DNA of 64,000 nucleotides from an uncultured Phycisphaerales bacterium (lineage in GTDB: Bacteria > Planctomycetota > Phycisphaerae > Phycisphaerales > UBA1924). Shown here piece by piece: positions 1 through 8,146 of this stretch; the first letter of the stretch is position 1; the number at the start of each line of letters is the position of its first letter. Under the pieces are notes generated by a model. That model saw only the letters and a list, made by a program, of their open reading frames with translations. It was not told the origin of the DNA and did not search any database. The position numbers and the translations under genes were made by a program. The stretch lies in contig CALKJW010000005.1 in the NCBI GenBank assembly GCA_937995595.1, positions 124,001-188,000 on the forward strand, read 5' to 3'.

Positions 1-255
1 CGGCGTGAGCAGCGCCACCGCCGTGATCGTGAACGTCGCGTTGGGAACGTCCGGTGCGGCCAAGCCCGGCGTTTCGAGCAGCAGGCCCGAACCGGACCAC
101 CCGCCGGTCAGTTGGTTCGTGACAGTGTTCACGTCGAACAGCGGGGTCGCAGGTCCCATCGAGGGGTCGGCGAAGGTCACGATCGTCGCGCCTTGGGCGG
201 CGCCGGCGAGGGCAACCAGAGAGGTCAGAGCGGCAGCGGCAAACACACGTGCCAT
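1..255 (-). CDS. Secreted protein, N-terminal part (runs off the left edge)
   Basis: The first 85 codons of a gene whose 3' end lies outside the window. The reading frame is open to base 1. It begins with ATG at 255, preceded by a GGAG about 8 bases upstream. Residues 1-23 form a typical Sec signal peptide (MARVFAAAALTSLVALAGAA, cleavage near AQG-AT). The mature part is rich in Thr, Gly and Pro with no recognisable domain in what is visible. Phycisphaerae often have extracellular proteins of this style with a C-terminal anchor, but the C-terminus cannot be seen. Function unknown. Confidence 0.7.
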   Translation of the reverse strand, partial: MARVFAAAALTSLVALAGAAQGATIVTFADPSMGPATPLFDVNTVTNQLTGGWSGSGLLLETPGLAAPDVPNATFTITAVALLTP

Positions 256-409
256 GGGTCGGATCTCCGCGAGAGGGTTGAATGCGGAGAAACCATACCT
301 TGGCTCTAAAATCTTGCCAGTGATCGACTTAGAATCGATTTCGAGTTCTGGTTACCGGTCGTGGCCGGCGCGGCTTACCGGCACTTGGCGCGCCCGATAA
401 CAGCACGTG

Positions 410-1273
410 TCATGGGAACACGCGCGGCGGGCCGTCGGGCTGGTAATCCAGATCGTCCCACCGGGAGACCGTGGTGATCTCACGCGCCGGCACAAGAACG
501 GCGTGACCATCCAGAAAGACGGCGTTGGCCCCGCGGCCGTGCCGGCGAGGGGCGACCCGCTGCGATCCCTGCGCGGTTGAAGAGCCGCCGGTCACGTTGG
601 TCGCGTGGTGCATGTCGTAGGCCACGGCCACCGACCAGTTGGTCGCGCCGGGGCCGTACCAGCCGTTGGCGTGGATCTCGGCGGGGTCGTCGGTGAAGCA
701 CGACAGGTACAGCGTGTCGTGGGGACGCTGGTACTTGCTCAGTTTCGTGGGGCGTTTGGCGAAGTCGTTGATGACGTTCGGCGCCCGGAACGACAAGCCG
801 TTGTTCACGTAGTGAATGTTGTGCCGGTCCCGGCGCCGTGCCGGGTCGCGGTAGTACAAGGCGTGCATGTACAGGTCGCCGATGCCGCCGGTCATGTCCA
901 CCTGCGGGTCAACAATACCGACCTTGTCGTCCATGAACGGGCGAAGGACGTATGCCCAAGGCGGGTAGTACATCTGCAGTGGGGTCTGCGGCACGCGGGG
1001 CTCCGAGAAACCGCTCTCGCGCGGCGTGAACTCCTTGTACGTGTCCGCGTAGAGCATCAGGGCCGCGCCGATCTGACGCTGGTTGGAGAGGCAGACCGCC
1101 GCGTGGGCGGCCCGGCGCGCGTCGCGCAGCGCGGGCAGCAGCAGGCCGACCAGCAGCGCGATCAGTGCGATGACGACCAGCACCTCGATGAGCGTGAAGC
1201 CCGCTCGGGGACGTGCCCCGCGCCGTCGCTGGTTGGAACCCTGCGCCCGGTCCACGGTTTGAGCATACACCAT
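410..1273 (-). CDS. Prepilin-type N-terminal methylation domain protein (DUF1559-like, H-X9-DG type)
   Basis: A pseudopilin-like envelope protein of the kind that is very abundant in planctomycetes; role unknown. A basic leader ends in G-FTLIEV, the prepilin peptidase site, followed by one hydrophobic helix and the ALRDARRAA segment. The C-terminus has the motif MHHAT...VFLDGHA, like the H-X9-DG signature of this family. ATG at 1273 gives a 27-residue leader. An alternative is GTG at 1255: a TATGCT box (minus strand, 1267-1262) lies exactly 6 bases before it, which would fit a leaderless transcript and a leader of about 20 residues. No two-component genes adjoin this copy, unlike the two similar proteins at 21.4 and 26.9 kb. 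Confidence 0.85.
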   Translation of the reverse strand: MVYAQTVDRAQGSNQRRRGARPRAGFTLIEVLVVIALIALLVGLLLPALRDARRAAHAAVCLSNQRQIGAALMLYADTYKEFTPRESGFSEPRVPQTPLQMYYPPWAYVLRPFMDDKVGIVDPQVDMTGGIGDLYMHALYYRDPARRRDRHNIHYVNNGLSFRAPNVINDFAKRPTKLSKYQRPHDTLYLSCFTDDPAEIHANGWYGPGATNWSVAVAYDMHHATNVTGGSSTAQGSQRVAPRRHGRGANAVFLDGHAVLVPAREITTVSRWDDLDYQPDGPPRVFP

Positions 1274-1317
1274 GTTCGGCCTCGCAACCTACAGTTTCGG
1301 ACCTTCGAGAGGTGTCC

Positions 1318-1725
1318 GTGCAGCAGCAGACCCAGACGGCGTGCAGAGGTTCGGAACTGGCCACCCGGGGCATCCGCGTGCGGGTGACGCCGTCGTTCGT
1401 GCGCGAGCAATCGGACCCTGAACAGAGCCGCTTTGTCTTTGCCTATCGCGTGCGGATCCACAACGAATCGCCGCGGCAGGTGCAACTGCTCTCGCGTGAA
1501 TGGCGGATCGTCGACGCCGACGGCGAGTGCAACATCGTCCGCGGCGAGGGCGTGGTCGGCCAGCAGCCGGTGATCCTGCCGGGACAGTCGTTCGAGTACT
1601 CCAGTTTCTGCCCGCTGATCACGTCGTGGGGCACGATGGAGGGGCGTTACACGTTCCGCGCCGAGGACGGCGAAGAGTTCGAGGTGCCGATCGCCCGCTT
1701 CTATCTGGTCGCGCCGCCGCTCTGA
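1318..1725 (+). CDS. apaG: ApaG family protein
   Basis: ApaG is a small fibronectin-III-like beta-sandwich protein, linked in proteobacteria to Co2+/Mg2+ efflux phenotypes; its biochemical role is unsettled. The family hallmarks are present: TRGIRVRVTPSFV near the N-terminus, FAYRVRIHNES, the REWRIVDADG strand, the VVGQQPVILPG loop and the PLITSWGTMEGRY segment. The frame is open back to 1213, but that would overlap the divergent prepilin gene. GTG at 1318 has GAGAGG 5 bases upstream and gives 135 residues, close to the family's usual 125-130. GTG at 1312 is a second possibility. The next gene follows after 55 bases. Confidence 0.9.
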   Translation: MQQQTQTACRGSELATRGIRVRVTPSFVREQSDPEQSRFVFAYRVRIHNESPRQVQLLSREWRIVDADGECNIVRGEGVVGQQPVILPGQSFEYSSFCPLITSWGTMEGRYTFRAEDGEEFEVPIARFYLVAPPL

Positions 1726-1780
1726 CGTCCGGCTCGGCGGGCCGTGAATCCCCGCGGTCGGTCGTGTCGAACACGTCGCC

Positions 1781-2272
1781 GTGAAGGTGTTCGAACTCCA
1801 CACCGAGGTCCGTGTTCCCGGCTCGCTCGAAGCGGTGTTCCCGTTCTTCGCCGACGCGGGGAACCTCGAACTGCTCACGCCGCCGTGGCTCAGTTTCCGC
1901 ATCCTCACCCCGCGGCCGATCGTCATGCGCGTCGGCGCGCTCATCGACTACCGCATCAGCCTGCGCGGCCTGCCGATGCGGTGGCGGAGCGAGATCACCG
2001 CATGGGAGCCGCCGTACCGGTTCATCGACGAGCAGCGCCGCGGGCCGTACCGGCTCTGGGTGCACGAGCACACGTTCCGTCAGGACGGCCCCGAGGTCGT
2101 CGTCCGGGACCACGTTCGGTACGCCGTGCCGGGCGGCCCCGGTATCGAGCGGGTCCTCCACGCGCTGTTCGTGCGTCCCGACCTGAACCGGATCTTCAGA
2201 TACCGCGTGGACGCGATGCGCCGCCTGCTGCCCGCCGCGCCCGGCCCGAAACCCGCCGCGGCGGCGGCGTGA
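1781..2272 (+). CDS. SRPBCC superfamily protein
   Basis: A START/Bet v1-like fold protein (163 residues). The N-terminus (FELHTEVRVPGSLEAVFPFF, then NLELLTPPWL) is the typical first strand and helix of the SRPBCC cyclase/dehydrase-like group, and the core has paired strands such as MRWRSEITAWEPPYRF and GPYRLWVHEHTF. It ends with an Ala/Pro-rich tail. Start is GTG at 1781. Ligand unknown; related proteins bind lipids or polyketides or are of unknown role. It lies 41 bases before the next gene on the same strand, so co-transcription is possible. Confidence 0.8.
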   Translation: MKVFELHTEVRVPGSLEAVFPFFADAGNLELLTPPWLSFRILTPRPIVMRVGALIDYRISLRGLPMRWRSEITAWEPPYRFIDEQRRGPYRLWVHEHTFRQDGPEVVVRDHVRYAVPGGPGIERVLHALFVRPDLNRIFRYRVDAMRRLLPAAPGPKPAAAAA

Positions 2273-2301
2273 ACGGCCGTGCGGGCGCCGGGCCGATCCG
2301 C

Positions 2302-2307
2302 TACCAT
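2302..2307 (+). promoter_or_regulatory. Putative -10 box (leaderless start of the 2314 gene)
   Basis: TACCAT ends 6 bases before the ATG at 2314, which has no Shine-Dalgarno sequence. That spacing puts the transcription start at or next to the start codon. Inferred from sequence only. Confidence 0.4.
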
Positions 2308-2313
2308 CGCGGC

Positions 2314-2952
2314 ATGCAGGTGCTTCTCGACGGCGAACCGATCAGCGTTCAGCAGCCGACCATTGCCGCCGCGCTCGTCGCGGCCAAGCGCGAGGCCGAG
2401 CGCCGCCGACGGGTCGTGATCGAAGCGACGATGGACGGTGCGCCGCTGGCCGATTCCTGGCTCGAACACCCGCCGACCGACGCCCGGCCCGGCGCGGAGG
2501 TGCGATTCGTCTCCGCCGATCCGCTCTCGCTGGTGCGGGTGACCTACCTCGAACTCGCGGAAGAACTGGGCGCGGCGGCACGCGAGCAGACCCTCGCGGC
2601 ACAGGCGATGCAGCAGGGCCGGCTCGACGAGGCGATGCCGCGTGTGTCGGCGGCGCTGGGCGTGTGGCAGAGCGTGCGCGAGGGCGTCGTCAACGGCGCG
2701 ACGCTGCTGGGGATCGACCCGGCCGCGATGCGCGTCCGCGCGACCCCCGGCGAGCCGGAGCGGACGGTCATGGAGCACATCGACGCGCTGGCCCGCGCGC
2801 TGGCCGAACTCAAGCGGGCCATCGGCGATTCGGACTGGCCCGGCGTCGCCGACGCGCTGGAGTACGACCTCAAGGAGCAGGCCGATCGCTGGCGCGCGGT
2901 GATGAACGCGCTGGCCGACGAGATCGGCCGTCGCGCCGCCTCCGGCGCCTGA
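2314..2952 (+). CDS. Hypothetical protein with ubiquitin-like N-terminus and helical C-terminus
   Basis: 212 residues, not recognised. The first 70 or so residues look like a small beta-grasp fold (MQVLLDGEPISV, then a helix, then ending in GAEVRFVSADP). The rest is predicted long helices (LELAEELGAAAREQTLAAQA, and a Glu/Arg-rich C-terminus) that could form a helical bundle. No catalytic motif, signal peptide or membrane segment. A TACCAT box 6 bases before the ATG and the lack of a ribosome-binding site suggest a leaderless transcript. It is followed 27 bases later by another unrecognised gene, so the two may act together. Codon bias at third positions supports coding. Confidence 0.75.
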   Translation: MQVLLDGEPISVQQPTIAAALVAAKREAERRRRVVIEATMDGAPLADSWLEHPPTDARPGAEVRFVSADPLSLVRVTYLELAEELGAAAREQTLAAQAMQQGRLDEAMPRVSAALGVWQSVREGVVNGATLLGIDPAAMRVRATPGEPERTVMEHIDALARALAELKRAIGDSDWPGVADALEYDLKEQADRWRAVMNALADEIGRRAASGA

Positions 2953-2979
2953 GCGCGAGGTTCTCAGGAGGCCCGCAGC

Positions 2980-3720
2980 GTGCCGCCCACGCAGGTCAGC
3001 ACCAACGGACGCATCGACCCGATGATGGAACGTGCCAGCGAAGCGCTGGTCCGCGGGGCGTACTTCGAGTGCGAGCGGCTGAGCGCCGAGGCTCTTCGAC
3101 GCGCGGTGGCCGTGGGCGACTTCGAGCGCGCCGCGCGCATCGCGCTGCCGCTGCAGGAATCACGGCGCATGATCCGCGACATGGCGTTCGACACGCGCGC
3201 CGTGTTCGTCATCGACGGTGAGTTGCCCAAGGGGCGGGACATCCGGCCGGGCATGTATCTTGTCTGCCCGCCGCGGGTCGGTGTGGAGGGCCGCCTGCTC
3301 CGCGACGACGCCCTGGCCCATGACGTGCCGGTCATCGTGGTGGTGCGTGAGCCGACGACGCGCGACGGCCTGTGGCCCGTGGTGGCGGTGGGGCCGGTCA
3401 CGGTCCGCTGCAAGGTGCAGCCCCCGGCGCCGCAGCGGTCGCGTGCGGGTCGATCGACCGCCAAGGCCGCGCCGCCGCCACCGCCGGAGTGGTTCATCAG
3501 CACCAACGAGCGTCTCGGCGACGTGGCGATCGCGAGCGTGCCCCCCGGTTCGACCGGCGTGTCGCGGGCCATGGCCCTGTACGACCGTCTGTGCGCCATG
3601 CCGGACCACGAAAAACTGCACCAGCGCTTCGCCGAAGCGGCGCACGCGGCGGCCAAGAAACCCCGTCCGGTCGCCGGCAGGCCGCACGGCGCGACCGCTG
3701 GTCTTCACCCCGGCGAGTGA
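2980..3720 (+). CDS. Hypothetical protein
   Basis: 246 residues, unrecognised. Residues 10-60 look like a helical repeat (MERASEALVRGAYFECERLS, then AALRRAVAVGDFERAARIA). The middle is beta-rich (VFVIDGELPKGRDIRPGMYL; PVIVVVREPTTRDGLWPVVA). A Pro/Ala linker near residue 160 precedes a shorter C-terminal domain (EWFISTNERLGDVAIASV) and a disordered basic tail. GTG at 2980 is preceded by CAGGAGG with 8-base spacing, a clear start. It sits 27 bases after the previous gene and probably shares its transcript. No function is proposed. Confidence 0.75.
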   Translation: MPPTQVSTNGRIDPMMERASEALVRGAYFECERLSAEALRRAVAVGDFERAARIALPLQESRRMIRDMAFDTRAVFVIDGELPKGRDIRPGMYLVCPPRVGVEGRLLRDDALAHDVPVIVVVREPTTRDGLWPVVAVGPVTVRCKVQPPAPQRSRAGRSTAKAAPPPPPEWFISTNERLGDVAIASVPPGSTGVSRAMALYDRLCAMPDHEKLHQRFAEAAHAAAKKPRPVAGRPHGATAGLHPGE

Positions 3721-3823
3721 ACACGCCGGCATGGCCGCCGTGCGCCGGCACCGAACCGGTCAGGGTTGGGTCCGCTGCCCGACTCCGATGCTGACGATCT
3801 GCGCCGCGTCGCCTGCACCACAG

Positions 3824-3829
3824 TACACT
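3824..3829 (+). promoter_or_regulatory. Putative -10 box (leaderless start of dtd)
   Basis: TACACT ends 7 bases before the dtd ATG at 3837; there is no ribosome-binding site. The -35 region is not convincing. Confidence 0.4.
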
Positions 3830-3836
3830 CGCGCCC

Positions 3837-4322
3837 ATGCGTGCCGTTGTCCAACGCGTCAGCCGCGCGACGCTCACCGCCGACGGCCGGGCCGTCGCGT
3901 CGTTCGACGCGCCCGGCGGACTGGTCGTGCTGGCCGGGCTGGAGGAGCGAGACACCGCCGACGATCGGCGCTGGATGGCGGAGAAGATCGCCCATCTGCG
4001 CATCTTCCCCGATGACGAGGGGCGCATGAACCGCAGCGTGCTCGACGCGGGCGGTTGGGTGCTGCTGGTGCCCAACTTCACCGTGGCGGGCGACGCGGCC
4101 AAGGGCCGGCGGCCGTCGTTCGACAACGCCATGCGCCCGCCGCGCGCGGCCGAGGAGTTCGCGCTGCTGGCCGCGGCCGTCCGCACGCTGTGCCCGCGCG
4201 TGTCCGAAGGGGTGTTCGGCGCGCACATGCACGTCGAACTGGTCAACGACGGTCCGGTAACGATCCTGCTGCAATCGCCCGGCAAGGCCGGCACGCCGCA
4301 GACCGGCACGCCTCGCCGCTGA
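3837..4322 (+). CDS. dtd: D-aminoacyl-tRNA deacylase
   Basis: DTD hydrolyses D-amino acids (and glycine wrongly attached to tRNA-Ala) from charged tRNAs in the cytoplasm, using main-chain atoms and tRNA itself rather than a classical catalytic residue. The protein starts MRAVVQRVSRA as most DTDs do, and keeps KIAHLRIFPDDEGRMNRS, KGRRPSF, GVFGAHMHVELVNDGPVT; the Gly-cis-Pro of NDGPVT is the chirality selector. The other signature, usually SQFTL, reads PNFTV here (Pro79, Asn80). Length is 161 residues, about 15 longer than usual because of a disordered C-terminal tail. No ribosome-binding site; see the TACACT box. Confidence 0.9.
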   Translation: MRAVVQRVSRATLTADGRAVASFDAPGGLVVLAGLEERDTADDRRWMAEKIAHLRIFPDDEGRMNRSVLDAGGWVLLVPNFTVAGDAAKGRRPSFDNAMRPPRAAEEFALLAAAVRTLCPRVSEGVFGAHMHVELVNDGPVTILLQSPGKAGTPQTGTPRR

Positions 4323-4393
4323 TTCAGTGCCCGCGGGTTCGTGTCGATGGCAGAGCGACGCAACCGCACCCGACCCCGATCCGAGCACAACCC

Positions 4394-5572
4394 ATGACCT
4401 CACCCCGGACTGGAAAGCCCGCGCTGCCGAAGGAGGCACCCTGCACGCTCCGCCTCTCGCCCATGGAGATCGACCGCGTCAAGCGGGAACTGGACGCCGA
4501 GTGCAACGGTCGGGCCTCCGCCAAGCGTGTCTACCAGCGGTGCGCGTTGAACGCGCGTGCGGTGCGGATGGAGGTCCAGCACCCCGGCGGCGCGAACACC
4601 ACGCTCAACTACGTGCCGCGCAACCTTTCTCGCGAGGGCATCGGCGTGCTGCACAGTTCCTTTGTGTATCCCGGCACGCGTTGCACCGTCTTTCTTCCTC
4701 ACTCCACGCGGGGCGAAGTGCCCGTGGTCGGAACGGTCGTGCGCTGCCGGCACTTCCGCGGCAAGGTGCACGAACTGGGCGTGAAGTTCGATCAGCCCAT
4801 CGACGTGCGCGAGTTCGTCGGGCCCGACGAGGCCGAGGGGTGTTTCGCCCTTGAAAACGTCGCACCCGAGTCGCTCGCGGGCGCTTTGCTGCTCGTCGAA
4901 CCCGGCGCGATGGACCGGGCGCTGATCCGTCAGCACCTGAAGGAGACGAACGTCACGGTCACGTCGGTCGAGTCGGCCGCCGAGGCGCTCACGCGCGCTT
5001 CGGAGGGGTACGACCTGGTCGTCTCGGCGCTCAAACTCCCGGACGGCGACGGGCTGAGACTGCTGGAGGACCTGCGGAACGCCGGCCTGCAGGCGCCGTA
5101 CCTGCTGCTGTGCGGGACCGACACCACCGCGGCCGAGCGCGAACGGGTCCGCGCGAGCCAGCCCGACGGTGTGCTGTGCAAGCCGGTCGCGGCTCAGACC
5201 ATGCTCGCCGCGGTCGGAGAGTTCCTGATCGTCCGCGGTAAGGACTTCGGCGGCGGCGGCGCGGCGGTGTTCAGCACGCTCTCCCCGCGTGACCCGCTCG
5301 CCGTGCACGTGCCGGAATACGTCCGCGAACTCCGGCTCCTGGGCGACCAGTTGTCCAAGGCGCTGGCGTCGCTCGACGCCGGGGAGTGCCGGCGCATCGC
5401 GCAGCAGATCCGCGGCTCGGCCCCGACCTTCGGCTTTGCCGGAACGGCCGACGTGGCCAGCCAGGCGCTCGGCGCGCTGCAGGCGACCTCGAACATCAGC
5501 GAGGCCGCGGCCGCGTTCCGCAAGCTCGTCGCGTCGTGCCACCGCGCGCAGGTCAAGCGCGCCGCCGCGTGA
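4394..5572 (+). CDS. PilZ domain protein with degenerate receiver and Hpt-like domains
   Basis: 392 residues in three parts. Residues about 45-150 resemble a PilZ domain (RCALNARAVRMEV; YVPRNLSREGIGVL; VPVVGTVVRCRHF; ELGVKF), the type that binds cyclic di-GMP. Residues 160-280 have the fold pattern of a response-regulator receiver (ALLLVEPGAMDRAL; LPDGDGLRLLEDLR; LCKPV), but the phospho-acceptor Asp is Ala212 and the acidic pair is Glu-Pro. Residues 300-385 resemble a histidine phosphotransfer bundle, in which the His of the AHxLKGSA motif is Gln337 (AQQIRGSA). The domains may therefore work as protein-interaction modules without phosphotransfer. Start ATG at 4394; the frame is open further upstream but would run into dtd. 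Confidence 0.8.
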   Translation: MTSPRTGKPALPKEAPCTLRLSPMEIDRVKRELDAECNGRASAKRVYQRCALNARAVRMEVQHPGGANTTLNYVPRNLSREGIGVLHSSFVYPGTRCTVFLPHSTRGEVPVVGTVVRCRHFRGKVHELGVKFDQPIDVREFVGPDEAEGCFALENVAPESLAGALLLVEPGAMDRALIRQHLKETNVTVTSVESAAEALTRASEGYDLVVSALKLPDGDGLRLLEDLRNAGLQAPYLLLCGTDTTAAERERVRASQPDGVLCKPVAAQTMLAAVGEFLIVRGKDFGGGGAAVFSTLSPRDPLAVHVPEYVRELRLLGDQLSKALASLDAGECRRIAQQIRGSAPTFGFAGTADVASQALGALQATSNISEAAAAFRKLVASCHRAQVKRAAA

Positions 5573-5581
5573 GTCGCGCGC

Positions 5582-5965
5582 TCAACGCCCGCGATACTCC
5601 GGCGGCACCTCGCCGAAGTCCGCGCGGACGACCGAGCGGATGCCCCCGCGCCCGCGCCAGTTGGTCAGCACCTGCAGCCATACCGGCTTGGTCGCCGCGA
5701 CCAGATGATCGCGGATCGTGCCCGTCACCGCTTCGTAGAAGATGCCCTCGTTGCGGAAGGACTGGTAGTACAACTTCAGGCTCTTGAGTTCGACGCAACC
5801 GTGAGCCGAGCCCGCCGCGGGCTGGTAGCGCAGCGTCACCTCGCCGAAGTCCGGGTGCCCGGTCTTGGGGCAAAGCGACGTGAACTCCTCCGCGACGTGC
5901 TCGATCACGATCGGCGCGGACGAGGGCGGGGTGGCGAACGTCTCGAGCAGGCGCGGGTCGGGCAT
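5582..5965 (-). CDS. queF: NADPH-dependent 7-cyano-7-deazaguanine reductase
   Basis: QueF reduces preQ0 to preQ1 with NADPH in queuosine synthesis for tRNA wobble positions. At 127 residues it is the short, unimodular form. The nucleophilic Cys and general-acid Asp lie in SLCPKTGHPDFGEV; the E-x-KS-x-K-x-Y motif is ELKSLKLYYQSFRNEG; and an FYE follows where many family members have FHE. No other queuosine genes are present in the window. It starts 16 bases after the stop of the TPR lipoprotein gene and is probably co-transcribed with it. It converges with the PilZ gene (9 bases between stops). Confidence 0.92.
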   Translation of the reverse strand: MPDPRLLETFATPPSSAPIVIEHVAEEFTSLCPKTGHPDFGEVTLRYQPAAGSAHGCVELKSLKLYYQSFRNEGIFYEAVTGTIRDHLVAATKPVWLQVLTNWRGRGGIRSVVRADFGEVPPEYRGR

Positions 5966-5981
5966 GGTCCGGGATTGTTGC

Positions 5982-7031
5982 TCAGCGCCCGTACCGCGTC
6001 ATCAGGTCCACGATCTGCGGCTGGTCGCGCCGGATCTGCAGCGAGCGCCGAAGGGCGGCCAGCCCCTCCTCGCGCGCGGCGCTGTCCTGCCGTCCCGACC
6101 ACAGCCAGCGGTTCAGCAGGCACACGCCGCGGCCGTTGAGCGCGGGGAAGTAGTCCCTGTCCAGCGCCAGCGCGGCGTCGAACGAGGCGAGCGCCTCGTC
6201 GTAGCGGCCCATCTTGAACTGGGCGAAGCCCGTGCGTTCGTGGCTGGCGGCGGTGGGGCTGACGCGGTTCACCTGCGCCAGCGCGTTGAGCATCTCCTCG
6301 TAGCGTTCGAGTTTGCCGAGGCTCTCGGCCAGGTTCATCAGCAGCGGGGGGGTCAGGTCCAGCAGTTCGGCCGCCTGCTGGTACTCCTGCACCGCCTCGC
6401 GGTGCCGGCCCATCGCGGCGTAGACCGCGCCGAGGTTGAACCGCGCCGATCCTTCGCGCGGCTCGATCTCCACCGCGCGAACCGCGTAGGGCAGGGCCAG
6501 CGCGTTCTCGTCCAACTGGTAGTAGGCGGTCGCAAGGTTGAGATTGGCGCGGAAGTCGTCCGGCCGGATCGCCAGGGCGCGCAGGTACGCCTGCACCGCT
6601 TCGGCCACGCGGTCCAGCAGGTGCAGCATCAGGCCGTGGTAATACTGCGGGTCGAAACTCCGCGGCTGCAACTTCGCCGCCTGACCATACGACTCCTCCG
6701 CCCGCGCGTAGTCGCCGCGCATGCGGTAGATGTCGGCCATGCCCATGTGCGCGGACGTCAGCCTCGGGTTGACCTCGATCGCCCGGGCGAACGCCGCGAG
6801 CGCGCGGTCCAAGTCACCGTCGCGCACCGCCGACTCGCCGGCGACGAGGTACACCTCGGCCGCGCTGCGCGTCGGCTGGGCCTTGGGCGCGGTCTTGGCC
6901 GGCTCGCGCCCGGGGATTGTCGCGCAGCCCGCTGCGGCCAGCAGCCCCGCGGTCACCATGGCGCGGGCCGCTGGGACAAGGAGCATCGCTGCGCGCCGGC
7001 GGGTTCGGTTCAGTCTGGTTCGATGCATCAT
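5982..7031 (-). CDS. TPR-repeat lipoprotein
   Basis: 349 residues. An Arg-rich N-terminus and hydrophobic stretch end in the lipobox LLAAAGC (Cys about residue 36), so the protein is probably anchored in a membrane facing the periplasm. A short linker is followed by at least seven tetratricopeptide repeats (for example GDLDRALAAFARAIEVNP, GDYARAEESYGQAAKLQP, GRYDEALASFDAALALDRDY), which normally form a protein-binding solenoid. No enzyme domain. Two consecutive ATGs (7031, 7028) are possible starts behind a GAGG. A TATGCT box on the minus strand at about 7110-7105 is a candidate -10 element, giving a leader of some 70 bases. QueF follows directly. Confidence 0.85.
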   Translation of the reverse strand: MMHRTRLNRTRRRAAMLLVPAARAMVTAGLLAAAGCATIPGREPAKTAPKAQPTRSAAEVYLVAGESAVRDGDLDRALAAFARAIEVNPRLTSAHMGMADIYRMRGDYARAEESYGQAAKLQPRSFDPQYYHGLMLHLLDRVAEAVQAYLRALAIRPDDFRANLNLATAYYQLDENALALPYAVRAVEIEPREGSARFNLGAVYAAMGRHREAVQEYQQAAELLDLTPPLLMNLAESLGKLERYEEMLNALAQVNRVSPTAASHERTGFAQFKMGRYDEALASFDAALALDRDYFPALNGRGVCLLNRWLWSGRQDSAAREEGLAALRRSLQIRRDQPQIVDLMTRYGR

Positions 7032-7120
7032 GGTCCTCGGTCACCTGCCCGCCGGCCCGTTGGTCGTCCCGAAACGGGAGGCCAAGGGGTGGTGGGGGCG
7101 GGGGTGAGCATACACCAACC

Positions 7121-8089
7121 TCAGGACGCCCGCACGCCGCCACGGGTTCGTCCACCCGACCGCAAGCCCGCCAGTTGCCGGAGTTTCCGGAGGTTGAGCG
7201 AGTCAAGCGGGGTGCCCCCGGGCGTGTCGCCCTTGGGCGTCTCCATGATCATCGGCCGGTCGCGGAGCCCCGCGTGATTCACGACCGCCGCGAAGCCCGC
7301 CGCGCCGATCGTCCCCTTGCCGATGTGCTCGTGCCGGTCGCGTCGGCTGCCGCAGGGGGCCTTCGAGTCGTTCAGATGCAGCACGCGGACGTTGGCCAGC
7401 CCGCACGCCGCGTCCAGTTCCGCGATCGCCGTCGCGGCCGACTCGGCCCGCGAAAGGTCGTACCCCGCAGCGTGCGCGTGGCAGGTGTCGATGCAGAAGC
7501 CGACCCGCCGCTCCTCCCCGGTGCGTTCGATGATCGAGGCGCGGAGGGCGGCGATCTCCTCGAACCGCCCGCCGAGGTTCGACCCGCTGCCGACCGTGTT
7601 CTCCAGGCAACTCACGGTGCCGAACCCGCGCGTCCGCCGGAACAGTTCCGCGTAGGCGTCGATGATCCGCGACAGCCCAGCCTTGCGCGTCGAGGTCGTG
7701 TACGCGCCGGGGTGGTGCACCAGGAACGCGATCCCCAGCGCCTCGCACCGCTCGATCTCGATGGTCATCAGGTCGACCGACCTGGCCCACAACTCGTCAT
7801 CGGGCGAGGCGAGGTTGATCAGGTACGACGCGTGCGAGACCGTCCGCGCGCCGTCCCAGCCCAGTTCGGCCACGCGCGACCGCCACGCGCGCACGTCGCC
7901 CTCGTCCAGCGGCCGCGCCTTCCATTGCTGCTGGTTCTTGGTGAATACCTGCACGCAGTCCATGCCGAGGCGCTCGGCCTCGTCGAGGGCGTTGGTCATG
8001 CCGCCCGCGACCGAGAGGTGCGAGCCCAGCAGCAGCCTGCCGGGCGCGCCGGCCGCGGCCCCGGTTCCGTTGGTGCTCCGCGTCTTCAC
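7121..8089 (-). CDS. nfo: Deoxyribonuclease IV (AP endonuclease)
   Basis: Endonuclease IV cuts the DNA backbone 5' of abasic sites in base-excision repair, using three zinc ions. It begins LLGSHLSVAGGM like most Nfo proteins, and all nine metal ligands can be traced: His of VSHASYLINL, His of LVHHPGAY, Glu of CLENTVG, Asp and His of CIDTCHAHAAGYD, His of LHLNDSK, Asp and His of RRDRHEHIGKG, Glu of IMETPKGD. About 322 residues with a basic tail. GTG at 8089 is preferred: TAGTGT on the minus strand (8100-8095) ends 5 bases before it, suggesting a leaderless transcript. GTG at 8098 is the alternative. The next gene is divergent. Confidence 0.93.
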   Translation of the reverse strand: MKTRSTNGTGAAAGAPGRLLLGSHLSVAGGMTNALDEAERLGMDCVQVFTKNQQQWKARPLDEGDVRAWRSRVAELGWDGARTVSHASYLINLASPDDELWARSVDLMTIEIERCEALGIAFLVHHPGAYTTSTRKAGLSRIIDAYAELFRRTRGFGTVSCLENTVGSGSNLGGRFEEIAALRASIIERTGEERRVGFCIDTCHAHAAGYDLSRAESAATAIAELDAACGLANVRVLHLNDSKAPCGSRRDRHEHIGKGTIGAAGFAAVVNHAGLRDRPMIMETPKGDTPGGTPLDSLNLRKLRQLAGLRSGGRTRGGVRAS

Positions 8090-8146
8090 CGGCAACACTA
8101 TCCCGCCACTTGCCCGCCGCCCTCGGGCGTGCTTTCGTCTGGCGCC

